Assembly (NCBI GenBank): GCA_036897485.1
Contig: JAYMTF010000751.1
Coordinates: forward strand, 1-30,699
Origin: Pelargonium nanum
Taxonomy: Eukaryota; Streptophyta; Magnoliopsida; Geraniales; Geraniaceae
Reading direction: 5' to 3'
Length of the DNA stretch: 30,699 bases
A program made the translations under genes and the position numbers. Shown piece by piece: positions 21,542 to 30,699 of the stretch (position 1 is the stretch's first letter; the number at the start of each line of letters is the position of its first letter). The notes under the pieces were generated by a model. That model was not told where the DNA came from, ran no database searches, and was given only the letters and a program-made list of their open reading frames with translations.

Positions 21542-23026
21542 GGTTCTTAACAATACACATTACAGACAAAATTGTAAGTACTTTCAAGATTGTGAGGATT
21601 CGAATCATGACTCGTATATATGAATGCAAAATTGACCGTGTGAACAGAAGCTTCTTTTATTGCATTCGTAGGTCCCAGCTGGCATCTATTATATATATAT
21701 ATATATCAGCAATTTCATGTGGAGAAAAAAGAATAATAAACACACACGGTTTGACTTTTCCATTAGGCTTCTTCTAGACCCACAGAACTAGAATTTGATC
21801 ATCAATATAAAGTTTCAGTTCATGATATTCATTAAGATTTAGATGTTGAGTGTTCATTAAATTTTGTGCTTATTTGATTAGCTGATGCTGAATTGTACCT
21901 AAACTAAAATTAAAGTTGCAATCATTCACTTGTTTCTTAAGTTTCTTGCATGATGATGGTGATCAGGAATATAGAATTAATTGAGGAACATGTTGTTGTA
22001 AAGCAAGTGGCTTGAAAATGATTTGTTTTGAGTCAAATAGGATTGGGGACATGTATATATATAGTTGAATGGCCACTTGTGATTTTATAAAGTTTGGAGC
22101 ACATTTCTATTAATAATTTTATACCACATGAAAACAAAGTGGCTCAAAAGTTTTCCTATCTTACATTATTATGCTAATAAAGGTAAGTCTCAACTAAGGA
22201 GTGGATATTTCTTGGTTGTCAATGCCATTGAAAGTGAGTGATATGTTTGTTTTATTTAGTTGAGGTACCCTTAGTTGAAAATATATGGAATGATTTGTTT
22301 TATTTTATATGATTTTAATGTAGAAGAGCAAGCCTATTTATAGGCTTATACATGTATGTAAATTATATTTTAATTGGTTGGGGATGAGGTGTCCATGGAC
22401 AGGAAGGTCATTGTATTGATCTCAACACCATTGCGAGTAACTAGAATGACATTTTGTCTATCACAATGAAGTGACTTAGGAGAGTTAGTATACTCAATAG
22501 TCATATCTCTTTAGATCTCGAGTTTCATGATAGTGTGATCGTTCCACTTGAGATTATCGAGCGCTTGAATTCTTAACATGAGAAATCATATTCGAGTCGT
22601 CTCTAAATGCGTTGTATGAGTTTATTAATAACTTCTCTTCATAGTTCTTCAAAGGGAAGACCCAACCTTAGACTTCATAGAGTCAAAGTTAGGCAGTTGG
22701 GGCTTAATAAAATCAGATAAAAACAAGACAAAGATTGTTATAAATAAAATACTTCATTTATTTGAAAAAGCAAAACACAAAGACAAAGGTGGAGACAGTT
22801 ATAGATGCATTATATATATGGTGAACCACTATCTGACTATGAGGAATTAATTCATTGAGCAGCAGCTTCTGATGACCACTTTCTTCATTCCAATATATAT
22901 AGATATAACCTTGATTTCCAATGGTCAACCACTTGGATGCGTGCATGCATGAGGTTAATATTTGGGAAATAAAAACGACTATATCTGTTATGTTATGGGT
23001 TTTCAAGCTTCACCGACCACTGTTTC
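21542..23026. other. Intergenic region upstream of the GDSL gene
   Basis: AT-rich with several short AT microsatellites (for example 21690-21707). A near-palindrome AGCCTATTTATAGGCT lies around 22331-22346. No coding region is recognisable on either strand. Confidence 0.5.
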
Positions 23027-23042
23027 TAGTAGCATGTTGGTT

Positions 23043-23241
23043 TTGATACACTGGGTGGCGGCAAACTCAGTTGCGACGGCGCAAGAGAGGGTGTTTTGAA
23101 CCCTACAGATGCTTTTCAGGGCTTACGCCCCTAGCCTAGCTCACTGCAACCGCAGTGCACCAAAAAGTGGTATTTTACACCACCGCTCCCAAGTCAAGCG
23201 ACGGAAAAAAGCACTTTCGTGCTTAGCTCCATTTGGTAGCT
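23043..23241. mobile_element. 199-bp insertion built of consecutive hairpins, 16-bp target duplication
   Basis: The insert is flanked by identical TAGTAGCATGTTGGTT at 23027-23042 and 23242-23257. A duplication of that length points to LINE-type target-primed insertion. Inside, short stem-loops follow one another: 23051-23070, 23071-23084 (TTGCG/CGCAA), 23088-23104 (AGGGT/ACCCT), 23119-23130 (GGGC/GCCC), 23142-23157 (CACTGC/GCAGTG), 23167-23183 (GTGGT/ACCAC), 23184-23200 (CGCT/AGCG), 23209-23224 (AAGCAC/GTGCTT) and 23225-23241 (AGCT/AGCT). On the minus strand two loops are GAAA and GTAA, which fit the GNRA tetraloop class. It is more GC-rich than its surroundings. There is no clear tRNA A/B box pair and almost no A tail, so it is not an ordinary tRNA-derived SINE. 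It could be a retroposed structured RNA. Confidence 0.7.
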
Positions 23242-23338
23242 TAGTAGCATGTTGGTTAATTAGAACTTGAGAGAGAATCTCATTAGATCTAGTTGACAAA
23301 AAAGAAAGAAGAAGAAGAATCAATATTGATGAGGTCAT
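23141..23338 (-). CDS. Possible small secreted peptide frame, interrupted by the hairpin element
   Basis: From an ATG at 23338 the minus strand encodes MTSSILILLLLSFLSTRSNE followed by ILSQVLINQHAT, a strongly hydrophobic start that resembles a signal peptide. The frame then runs into the hairpin insertion and ends within it at 23141. I recognise no peptide family and see no clear promoter, so this may be chance hydrophobic coding from CTT/TTG-rich DNA. Confidence 0.25.
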   Translation of the reverse strand: MTSSILILLLLSFLSTRSNEILSQVLINQHATKLPNGAKHESAFFRRLTWERWCKIPLFGALRLQ

Positions 23339-23381
23339 GGTCACCTACATATCAGACTCTATGGGTTTGATGATATTCCTT

Positions 23382-23946
23382 TAGGTTGCGTTTGATTGCA
23401 GTGATATAGAAGTCGATTGGATTTCGAAATTCATCATACTATTTTATCTAACGTTTGACAACAACGATGGATTAGATTTTGAAATCCATTATGTGGTTAT
23501 TAAAATAATCTAAGGGCCCCCCCTTGGACTACGATGGATTAGATATAGAAATATTTTATATTCTCAAAATACCCCGAACTAATTCAATCATTTTTTTTCT
23601 CTTGATGCCAAAAATGATTAATTTAAATAATAACATAAGCTTATAAAAATTATTAAATAAAATTTTATTTCATTCGTATTCAAGTTTGGAATGAAGTGGA
23701 CTAAAACCTAAAAAATAAAAATGAGTTAAAAATGAGTTAAAAAATGAGTTCGAATCGAACGTCAAAATACTTATTGAGGGTAATTTGGTCAGAATTAATA
23801 AAATCATATCAAATCCAATGTATTATACGTTCATACATCAAACGTTGGAATGCATAACTGCTTATTCATTGGATTTCTTATCTGTCGTAATCCATCGTTG
23901 CTATCCAATCCATAGTTATCCAATCCAGACAATCAACATGTGTCCT
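23382..23946. mobile_element. MITE-like non-autonomous DNA transposon
   Basis: The left end (GGTTGCGTTTGATTG) and the right end on the opposite strand (GGACACATGTTGATTG) are partly similar. Both ends carry repeated GATTGGAT words as subterminal repeats on opposing strands, for example GGATTAGAT near 23468 and 23538 against ATCCAATCC near 23900 and 23918. No coding capacity. The pattern resembles hAT or PIF/Harbinger MITEs, but target duplications are not clear. Confidence 0.4.
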
Positions 23947-23971
23947 TGACATTACATATATTTATCCTTAA

Positions 23972-24275
23972 TTTTTTTGAAAGTAACATTGTATCATATT
24001 AATTATAGTCCAAACATTACAAATATGAAATAGTCTGCCCACTCCTCCAAGTCTGACATAAAACACGACGACCTAGCTGAAACATAAGTCACCTGATTCG
24101 CAGACTTACTAACGAGAACAAAATCTATGCTAGCTTTATGCTCAACAAAATTCAAGATATCACCCACAATCAAACCGAAGGCACTAGTTTTATCCTCCCC
24201 TTCGATCTGCATAACTTCTATGACTTGAGATGCATCAAAGTCCGCCACAAAACCACTTCCAACAAGAGAAGACAA
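23972..24275 (-). mobile_element. L1-type LINE 3' end (RNase H-like domain)
   Basis: The minus strand is open for about 90 codons ending in MFGL and a stop, followed by a short 3' tail finishing in TTTCAAAAAAA (23978-23972). The protein reads QIEGEDKTSAFGLIVGDILN ... VSKSANQVTYVSARSSC, which fits the C-terminal RNase H-like domain found at the end of plant L1 open reading frame 2 (DI.. then R.aN.vAH.LAR). It is 5'-truncated with no reverse transcriptase. The frame is still open through this piece, suggesting moderate age. Confidence 0.65.
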
Positions 24276-25503
24276 AACAAGACCTAAGTAGCTTAAACCG
24301 GGCCTAAATCAAATATTGTCCCACCAAAATAGCAAGACTTAGGTAGCTCAAACATGGGTACCTCACTCAACTTTATGTGTTCCTCACCACACATGAACCC
24401 TCCCATACTCTGGCCCTCTCTTTTGGTACACCCTAAACCCATCTTAACAACCATGGACCTCACCACACAACTATCCTGTTGACGTGTTCAAGCCCATCCG
24501 ACTTCCTTTTGGTTCAGCCCAAGCCACCAATTGGTTCGGTCTAAATACAGTTGGAGTGGTCAGACCGCCTACTTGAACCGGTTTCACTCTAAAATAAATT
24601 ATTAATATATATATATTTTTTTGGGATCATAAAGTCTCTTATATTATGTTGTCCATATAAAATAATTTCTAAGTTTATTTTAAGCATTGACTGGACACGT
24701 GAAGCGCTATAAGGGTAAAGTGACTCACTCCAAACGTATTTGTAGTATTTTCAACCAAACTCCGTCTCCTCGGGGATCGACCCATATTACACAACTAATG
24801 TCATCTGTACAAGTCCTGCACACGAGCCCTTCATGCGCGCCTCCAAGACACCCTCATGCACACGCCTCAACAAGACGCACACGTTTATCATATGTTCTCA
24901 AATCTTTCTTGTTCTTATTATTAAATTACTTTTTTTTTATCCTCACTTATATAATCGGGTATAATACGTAATTAATCGACACGTCATCAAATTTGACGCG
25001 TCAATAAATTGTTTCATTGTCATTTACGAGTTAAATGACGATTGAATACCACCTACAAGGATGAGAACAAAAAAAATTAGTAGTCCAATAGTTATAATAA
25101 ACAAGATAATTCGAGTATAAGAGGCAAAACCGTTTAACTCATAAAAGATGACTTCACATGCTGACATAAATATAACGGTTGATTATCTATTATACCCTAT
25201 TACAAGGATAGAAATATAAAAATTTAGTAGTTCAAGGACCAAACCAAGTAACATTTGAGGACATAGGTTAAAATTTCGACAATTTTAGGCCTTAAATAAA
25301 TAAATAAGTAAAATATCGCAAAACAGTGGAAAAAGACGGCTTGATTGATTTGGTGATAAACGCTGTCTCTGTAAAAAGAATTTCAAGAAAAAAATCCCAA
25401 CTTGTGCTCTCTCTGCCCTACTGCTCTGTTCTGATCTGTGCACGTTTCGAGCTCTCCAATTCCAATCTGCAACCGCCATCTCTCTCTTTCGACTCCGCTC
25501 AAC
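24276..25503. other. Intergenic region upstream of the SERF gene
   Basis: Positions 24276-24600 continue upstream of the LINE end on the minus strand but show no recognisable domain. Around 24680-24950 the sequence is CA-rich without coding features. About 25370-25500 is a CT-rich tract typical of a plant 5' leader and should contain the SERF transcription start. No TATA box is convincing. Confidence 0.45.
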
Positions 25504-26005
25504 ATGACTCATATCCTTCCCATTCTTATTGTTTTCTTTGTTTTGATTTCTGAATTTTGCACTTCAAATCTATGGATTCGTTGCGTCTATGTTTAATCTC
25601 TGATTCTCATTATTATCATTATTCTATGAATCAATCGCTGTAATTCCTGTTTTCTTGGAACTTGTTGCTACGGTTTTTCCCTTGATTTGATATATACGAG
25701 GAAGCCAGAGGGAACGCGATCGCGATAGGGCTCAGGCCCGTACCGGCGGCAAGGGAAAGGGCAAGGACGACGGCTTGACCCCTGAGCAACGCCGTGAAAG
25801 GTCCCTTTTCAATCCCATTTTTCAATTTCAAATCTTTGGAGTTCTTTTTCATTTGGGTTGGTTTTGACTTCAACAATTTTGTTTTTTCGTTTTTTTTTAC
25901 ATGGGCAGGGACGCTAAGGCGCTGCAAGAGAAGCAGGCGAAGAAGGCGGCCGGGGCGGGGGGAGCCGGGGAGGCTAGCGGAGGTAAAGGCGGCAGTAAGA
26001 AGTGA
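25504..26005 (+). CDS. SERF: SERF (4F5) family small basic protein
   Basis: Three exons: 25504-25510 (ATG ACT C), 25698-25800 and 25909-26005, giving 68 residues. The product begins MTRGSQRERDRDRAQARTGG, continues KGKGKDDGLTPEQRRERDAK, and ends with a Gly/Ala/Lys-rich tail GGKGGSKK. This is the 4F5/SERF pattern: MTRGxQRxxDRxR at the start and LTPEQRxERDAxALQxK in the middle. SERF proteins are small, highly charged, largely disordered; animal members (SERF1/MOAG-4) modify protein aggregation and bind nucleic acid; the plant role is unclear. Only the split R codon C|GA restores the invariant MTRG start, which decides the first intron borders. That intron is AT-AC; the second is GT-AG. Exons are GC-rich relative to their surroundings. 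Confidence 0.9.
25511..25697 (+). other. AT-AC intron of U12 type in the SERF gene
   Basis: The 187-base intron starts ATATCCTTCC, an exact match to the U12 donor consensus ATATCCTT, and ends in AC. Shortly before the end lies TTCCCTTGAT, close to the U12 branch-site consensus TTCCTTRAY, with its A at about 25685, 12 bases from the acceptor. No GT-AG pair gives the conserved MTRG start. The intron splits codon 3 after its first base. Confidence 0.8.
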
Positions 26006-29000
26006 GATGCTTTTGCTGTAATTGTTTCGCTTTTGATTCAAATTCGGTTGCTTGTGAGTGTTGAGATTTACTTGGCTTTTGTGCTGATGGATTCTTGATC
26101 TTTGGGAGCAACTCGTGTTCTATCTTCACAATTTCTGCTGATGTTGTATTTTGATTATCATTTTAGTGATGGATTCACGATCTTTACCGTTTATTAATTG
26201 AAATTTCGATGTTAGTGAGACAAGCATGTTTTTGTGTTGGTGTGAATTTGCTTTGAAACTTTAGGTCTTCTTTGTCTTTAGGGGATCAGTACTGGCTAGA
26301 CTTAGCTCATATAGGTAGTCATTTAATCACTTACATTTACTGATACGGTTGTTGCCAAATATATAGTTGACAATTTAGCTAGAAGTATAACCTTCAACTT
26401 TTACTACACATGTTCTTAATCTGGAATTTTTAGCTGTGCGGTGTGTTAGTAGGTAATGAGATTTGGAAATTTTGACAATAGGGGAGGTTGACAAGGATGT
26501 AATGATCTTGGTCAAACAAGCATGTGCATATGAAATAAAACATTTTTTTCCTCCTATTTATGGTTCATTGGTATGAGTTGACATGTTATTATGCATGTTC
26601 ACATTAGGTTTTATGGTTATGTAGCGTGCTATGATCCTTAGAGTAATGATAGTATGTTCATGACTTTTAAGTTTTTGATGTTCAACAAATAGTAGGAGCA
26701 GAAATAATAATTTCAAATTGAAAGTCAATTCCTTAAATGAAGACAAGGTGACATATTTTCCATTCATTTATGGAGATGGTTGGCAAATGGTCTTTACATG
26801 ACAGTCTATCCAAAGGTAACCATATGCCCTTAATTGACTTGTTATACGGACAAGTTCATTGTGCAAGGTATAGTTTTAGTAGGTAATGAACATTGGTGAG
26901 CTTTGACATTTTAGTTTGGCGAGGATGCAATAGTTTAGGTAGAGTGAACATGTGCATTAAAAAAAACTTATTTTCCCCCCTATCATGGTTTATCAAGTTT
27001 GGGTTGACGTGCATGCATGTTCAATCCATGGCAGCAGCTTGTAGATTTCTGATATTATACAGCATAAGTGGTGTGAATCATTAGTTAACAAAATTATGAC
27101 TCTGGTATGAGCCACCAATGTCTCTTGTTGGTGATCTAAATGCTGCTCATAGTTGTGTCTACAAATAAAATAGTACAAGGATGTGAATCTTATTGAGTAT
27201 CATTGCGTTCATTACTAATGTTTATATGACTTATATGAGGGGGAGCTTTAAAGATATGAAAAAAAAAATACTAAATTCTGTTCTTTTATGAGGATACATT
27301 GAAATCCTTGCAACATATTTCTGGAAATGGTCATGGGGTTGAGTCAAAAGGAAGTCTGAGGATGAAGAAGTGCTTAATAAATTTACCAGCTTACTGACAA
27401 TCGTGAACCACAATAGGGCTTTCAAATAAAGCTTCGTGTCAAATTTTATTTTACCTTTTGGTTAGGTTTGACGTTTGTGATTTGAGTGTTGATGCCCCAA
27501 TTATGGGCTGCATGATATGGAAAAAAAAATTTATGGATCTTGAATTTGATTATAATTTGGGATTTGTAATGTAATTCAAATACAAATATAATGTTTGGGA
27601 AACTATAGAATATCAAATGGTAAGGTAATAGTTATCAATTATCATTTGAAATCTCATGTTGTAGGCATGTTTGAATCCTATTGGATTTGAGACAAATCCT
27701 AAACCAAATTATTTGTGCAGACAAACATTGTATTTGGTTCAAATCGAGGATTTGAAATCAAATAGAGGAGTTAATTTGTCTCAGTTGACCTTACAGTTAA
27801 CTTGAGCGGTTTTCTAATGTAAGACTTCAGGCGTAATTGTCAATTTTAGCAGTCATGGGGGATTTGGATGCAGGAACCTCTGGAGTTCAACTATCTCGAT
27901 CCCTGACATTGCTACATCTTCCTCCAGAAATATTGTGCATTTATCCATATTTGGGTGTTGTTTGTGAGTAAAAGAGCCATAGATATAAAATCATTAAAGT
28001 CTCTGAAGTTTTTTTATGCTACAATGTATGTGTTCTTGAGAGTTGAACACATCTTTTTGGTAAATGGAATCAAATTGCTTTGTGAGCATTTGGAATTCAA
28101 ACAACTGCCAACCACAGGTGAGGGCATGTCCATAGGCATGGAGGGAAATTATTTTAGGAAATTAGCAGAGAAGAATCTTTTGATTCATAGCTACTGTTTC
28201 TTTTTGATGGAATGATCTTATATCTAATGTTGAACTCAGGTATTCTTGGCATGATTTGCTTCCATCAAATATTATGACTAATCATAGGAAGATGCTTATT
28301 CGTGGATCTATTCTAATACTGGCAGAAGCATCAACTGCATTACACAGGTTAAAATAGTAGATTGTTTTTTGTACATAGAATGTTGTTTACATGTTATGGC
28401 GATCTTGCTATATAGGGAAGAGGCTTACTATTGCTCACTTGCTGGTGTTTGAGCAGAGAATGCTTCCCTAATAAACCGAATGGGGATGGATTAGAATAGT
28501 CCACCGTCAATATCACCGTTTTCAATTATGACCTTGGAAGCATGCATTTTATCTTATAAATGGTTTCATCTGCATATGTCGATGTTGTTGTGTTGGTAGC
28601 AAAAATAGCAGCACTTCAATAGGTAGTATTCTTTTTGTTCATGCCATCTGTGCCTGAGCTCTTGCAACTTGCAAAACTCACCCACTGCCTCTGGATGTGA
28701 AGCTTTTCATTTACTAGATTTGTTATATGTGAGGTTTTGGTGATGTGTTTTTACAGTTGTGTTGCCTTGGTTTTTACCAATTAGCTGTATTAGAATTTGA
28801 AAGGTAGTTGGGATCTGAATTTGAATTATTTTACTTTGTGAACAAACCATAAAAAACCACCATTAATGTGATCTTGTAGAGTTGCCTAGCTGGGTACAAG
28901 AATCTTATGCATTGGATCTTGACTTGTTTTAAGTTCAAATTACTCTGTATATATATAAACAGTGACGGTGCCTACTTCTGTTATTTAATGTTTTGGATCA

Positions 29001-29660
29001 TTTCAGGTCGTCTTGATAAAATAAAGAAAGTCAACTCCTTTACAAAAATGATTTGCAAGAACATGGGTTATGTTTTAATGGTGGATCATTTGTAGTATTT
29101 TGTTAGATGTGTGGTGTGGTGGTGGGTGAAGGTCAAATGCCATTGTTTTATTTTCTTCATAAACTCTTGTTCAAATATCAGAATCAGATTTGGACTTTAT
29201 GCATATAATAAGTATTTGACTTTCCATTACAAGATTGTTGAGAAGAGTACTCAACAGCTGCGTGATTTTTGAAGTTAGAGCGAGAGGAGTTGACTTAAAA
29301 TGTCACCTAAATGTCTAGTGTTCATCTTGTTTAAGTATTTATGCTTAATTTGTAGCATATATGTGTACTATGTATGTGTGGTTGAGCTATCAACATATAT
29401 GATATTGGTTGACCATTACCATCCATCACATGCATATATGTTTTTTTCTGTGTGTGTGAGATTCATTGGTTTAATTCAGTTCGGGACTTAATCACAGTTA
29501 TGACTCATTCTCTTCATAAGTGTGTTTGTTGAGGATCGCAACTAATAGCTCTTCCTACAATTTCAGCTTGTACTGCTAACTGAGCCACTATCCTTATGAA
29601 GCTTTGAAATATAGTAATTCTCATAAACATGTTTTAAAACAAGTGTGTTTTATTTAAATG
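26006..29660. other. Long stretch downstream of SERF, no gene recognised
   Basis: The first few hundred bases are probably SERF 3' untranslated sequence. The rest is AT-rich and has no frame with a recognisable domain; the longest (27955-28215, 86 codons) matches nothing I know. Around 27530-27780 GATTTGAAATC-type words on both strands suggest a decayed MITE, but ends cannot be set. Confidence 0.45.
26440..27030 (+). repeat. Diverged direct repeat pair, about 160 bp each
   Basis: Copies at about 26440-26612 and 26870-27030 share TTAGTAGGTAATGA at the start, then ordered blocks such as TTTTGACA, AGGATG-AAT, CATGTGCAT and GCATGTTCA. Similarity is partial, so this is an old duplication; no coding function is evident. 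Confidence 0.6.
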
Positions 29661-29664
29661 CACT

Positions 29665-29790
29665 GAAATTCTCTTCATCAGCTTGAATAAACAAATTGGA
29701 GGCACTAAAATCTTTCCCATCAACCTAAATAATCAAAATGAAGGCACTGGAATACTTTTCCTCATCCCAAAGAACACAAACAACTGATAA
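29665..29790 (+). repeat. Degenerate tandem repeat, 42-bp unit
   Basis: Units 29665-29706 and 29707-29748 are both 42 bases, each ending GGCACT and sharing the order TCTTCATCA/CCCATCA, AATAA-CAAA. A third, more diverged unit begins at 29749. It could be part of a larger unrecognised element. Confidence 0.6.
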
Positions 29791-30699
29791 CAATTGCACT
29801 TGAAGTGTAAAGCGACCACGTGGATGGCTCTACCAACCGCCCCTCACCACCATCGAGTCTGTCATCTGATTCGACAACAAACTCGAATGCTGATCTGATG
29901 GCTCCGAACAAACCACCAATTTTCAAACCACATTCTCCTTCTTTACAACTGCCTCTAGTTGTTCTGTACACACACCAATGAAAAGAACTACAGCGAATCT
30001 ACGCCGACGCTGCTCTGCAAATCTTAAAAACACTTTAACTTGTTATCAAAGCAATGTTCGCTATCTAAACATACGAGAAATACCACAATTTGTTGTATGC
30101 AAACTCAAGAAACTGTCACCGCTCTGAGAATCATGAGCAGCTGTAGCCAAACAAAATTCTAACCGACTCTCAAAATGATAATTAGTTTATGATTTTAATT
30201 AACTTATACCTGTGCTAGAGATAACTAGAGAGAGAGTCCACTTTTTTTATAAGCTAGCGTGAACTGATTTTATCAGAACAATTTTCTTTAGATTTATGAA
30301 AACAGTTTGATGACAAATATATGTAGGATCTATTTTTTTTTCATCAACACTTTCCTCATATTATTAGTACTATATTTTAGTATAATACAACAAAAATAAA
30401 GATGAATAGTTGACAGTTCCTTTTCTTGTCTTGGATTGACAAGTCCTTTTTATCATATTTTATAATTAATTTAATTTGTTATTATAAACCAAACAAACTA
30501 TAGCACTATTCATTTAATTGAGGCCTTGTATTTTGTTTCTTTCCACAAACCACTACCTATAGTTACTCAAATCAGAAAAAAAATAAATCTCAAATCAATT
30601 GTTTACTTAAAATTATGAGTCATTTGCATGAAACCTACACTTAACCCAATATATAATTTTTGGCCATTTATTTGGTTAGGTAATTAATATATATATATA
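29791..30699. other. Right-hand end of the window, no gene recognised
   Basis: A 69-codon minus-strand frame (29971-29762) has locally higher GC content and a readable peptide (GLFGAIRSAFEFVVES) but no family I recognise; it may be part of a repeat. The rest is AT-rich, with AT dinucleotide repeats at the very end (30687-30699). Confidence 0.4.

Noticed and set aside
22331-22346. Near-palindrome around TATTTATAGGC as an LTR promoter
   Set aside because: Such TATA-like strings occur in LTRs, but no terminal repeats or primer-binding site accompany it.
24740-24800. Possible LTR fragment with CTCCTCGGGGATCGACCC
   Set aside because: The phrase resembles strings in plant LTRs, but no second repeat, primer site or coding part is nearby.
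25504-25590. Direct reading from the SERF ATG without splicing (MTHILPILIVFF...)
   Set aside because: It reads intron sequence; the SERF start is restored only by removing 25511-25697.
25631-26041. 136-codon minus-strand frame over the SERF gene
   Set aside because: Antisense to the SERF exons; its Arg/Leu/Ala-rich composition is explained by the GC-rich SERF coding sequence.
29762-29971. 69-codon minus-strand frame near the right end
   Set aside because: Readable peptide but no known family, no splice or promoter context, and it borders a tandem repeat.
1-30699. CRISPR arrays, bacterial operons or rRNA genes
   Set aside because: Spliced eukaryotic genes throughout; no spaced identical repeats and no rRNA-like segments were seen.

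Overview
The window is nuclear DNA from a flowering plant, most likely a eudicot. It is AT-rich with compact exons, long AT-rich introns and abundant transposon debris, and its proteins (SUMO, ERD2, UBP1/2-type deubiquitinase, GLIP-type GDSL lipase, SERF) are of plant type. I could not fix the species.

Layout. Positions 1-600 hold broken exon fragments of two unrelated host genes (choline-transporter-like and DCC thiol-disulfide oxidoreductase). They run into a 5'-truncated SUMO-like copy (1101-1670). A second, apparently complete three-exon SUMO-like gene follows on the same strand (3156-5062). Converging on it from the minus strand is a six-exon KDEL-receptor gene, ERD2 (10119-5499, 215 aa). 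A two-exon ubiquitin-specific protease of the UBP1/UBP2 type lies next on the minus strand (16671-11697, 1025 aa). A transposon-rich gap follows with a foldback MITE and a miniature LTR element. Then comes a five-exon GDSL esterase/lipase (21485-19006, 370 aa) whose first intron carries a Ty3/gypsy fossil. Positions 21.5-25.5 kb are intergenic, with a hairpin-chain insertion flanked by a 16-bp target duplication, a MITE-like element and a LINE tail. At 25504-26005 a short SERF gene on the plus strand appears to be split by an AT-AC (U12-type) intron. From 26 kb to the end I recognise no gene.

Functionally, two of the genes belong to ubiquitin-like modification (SUMO-like modifier, deubiquitinase), one to ER retrieval, one to secreted lipid or ester hydrolysis, and one to a small basic factor. 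They do not form a pathway cluster; this is ordinary eukaryotic gene order. The most notable signals are the U12 AT-AC intron in the SERF gene, the back-to-back hairpin element at 23043-23241, and the divergent SUMO pair, one copy of which has lost its first exon.
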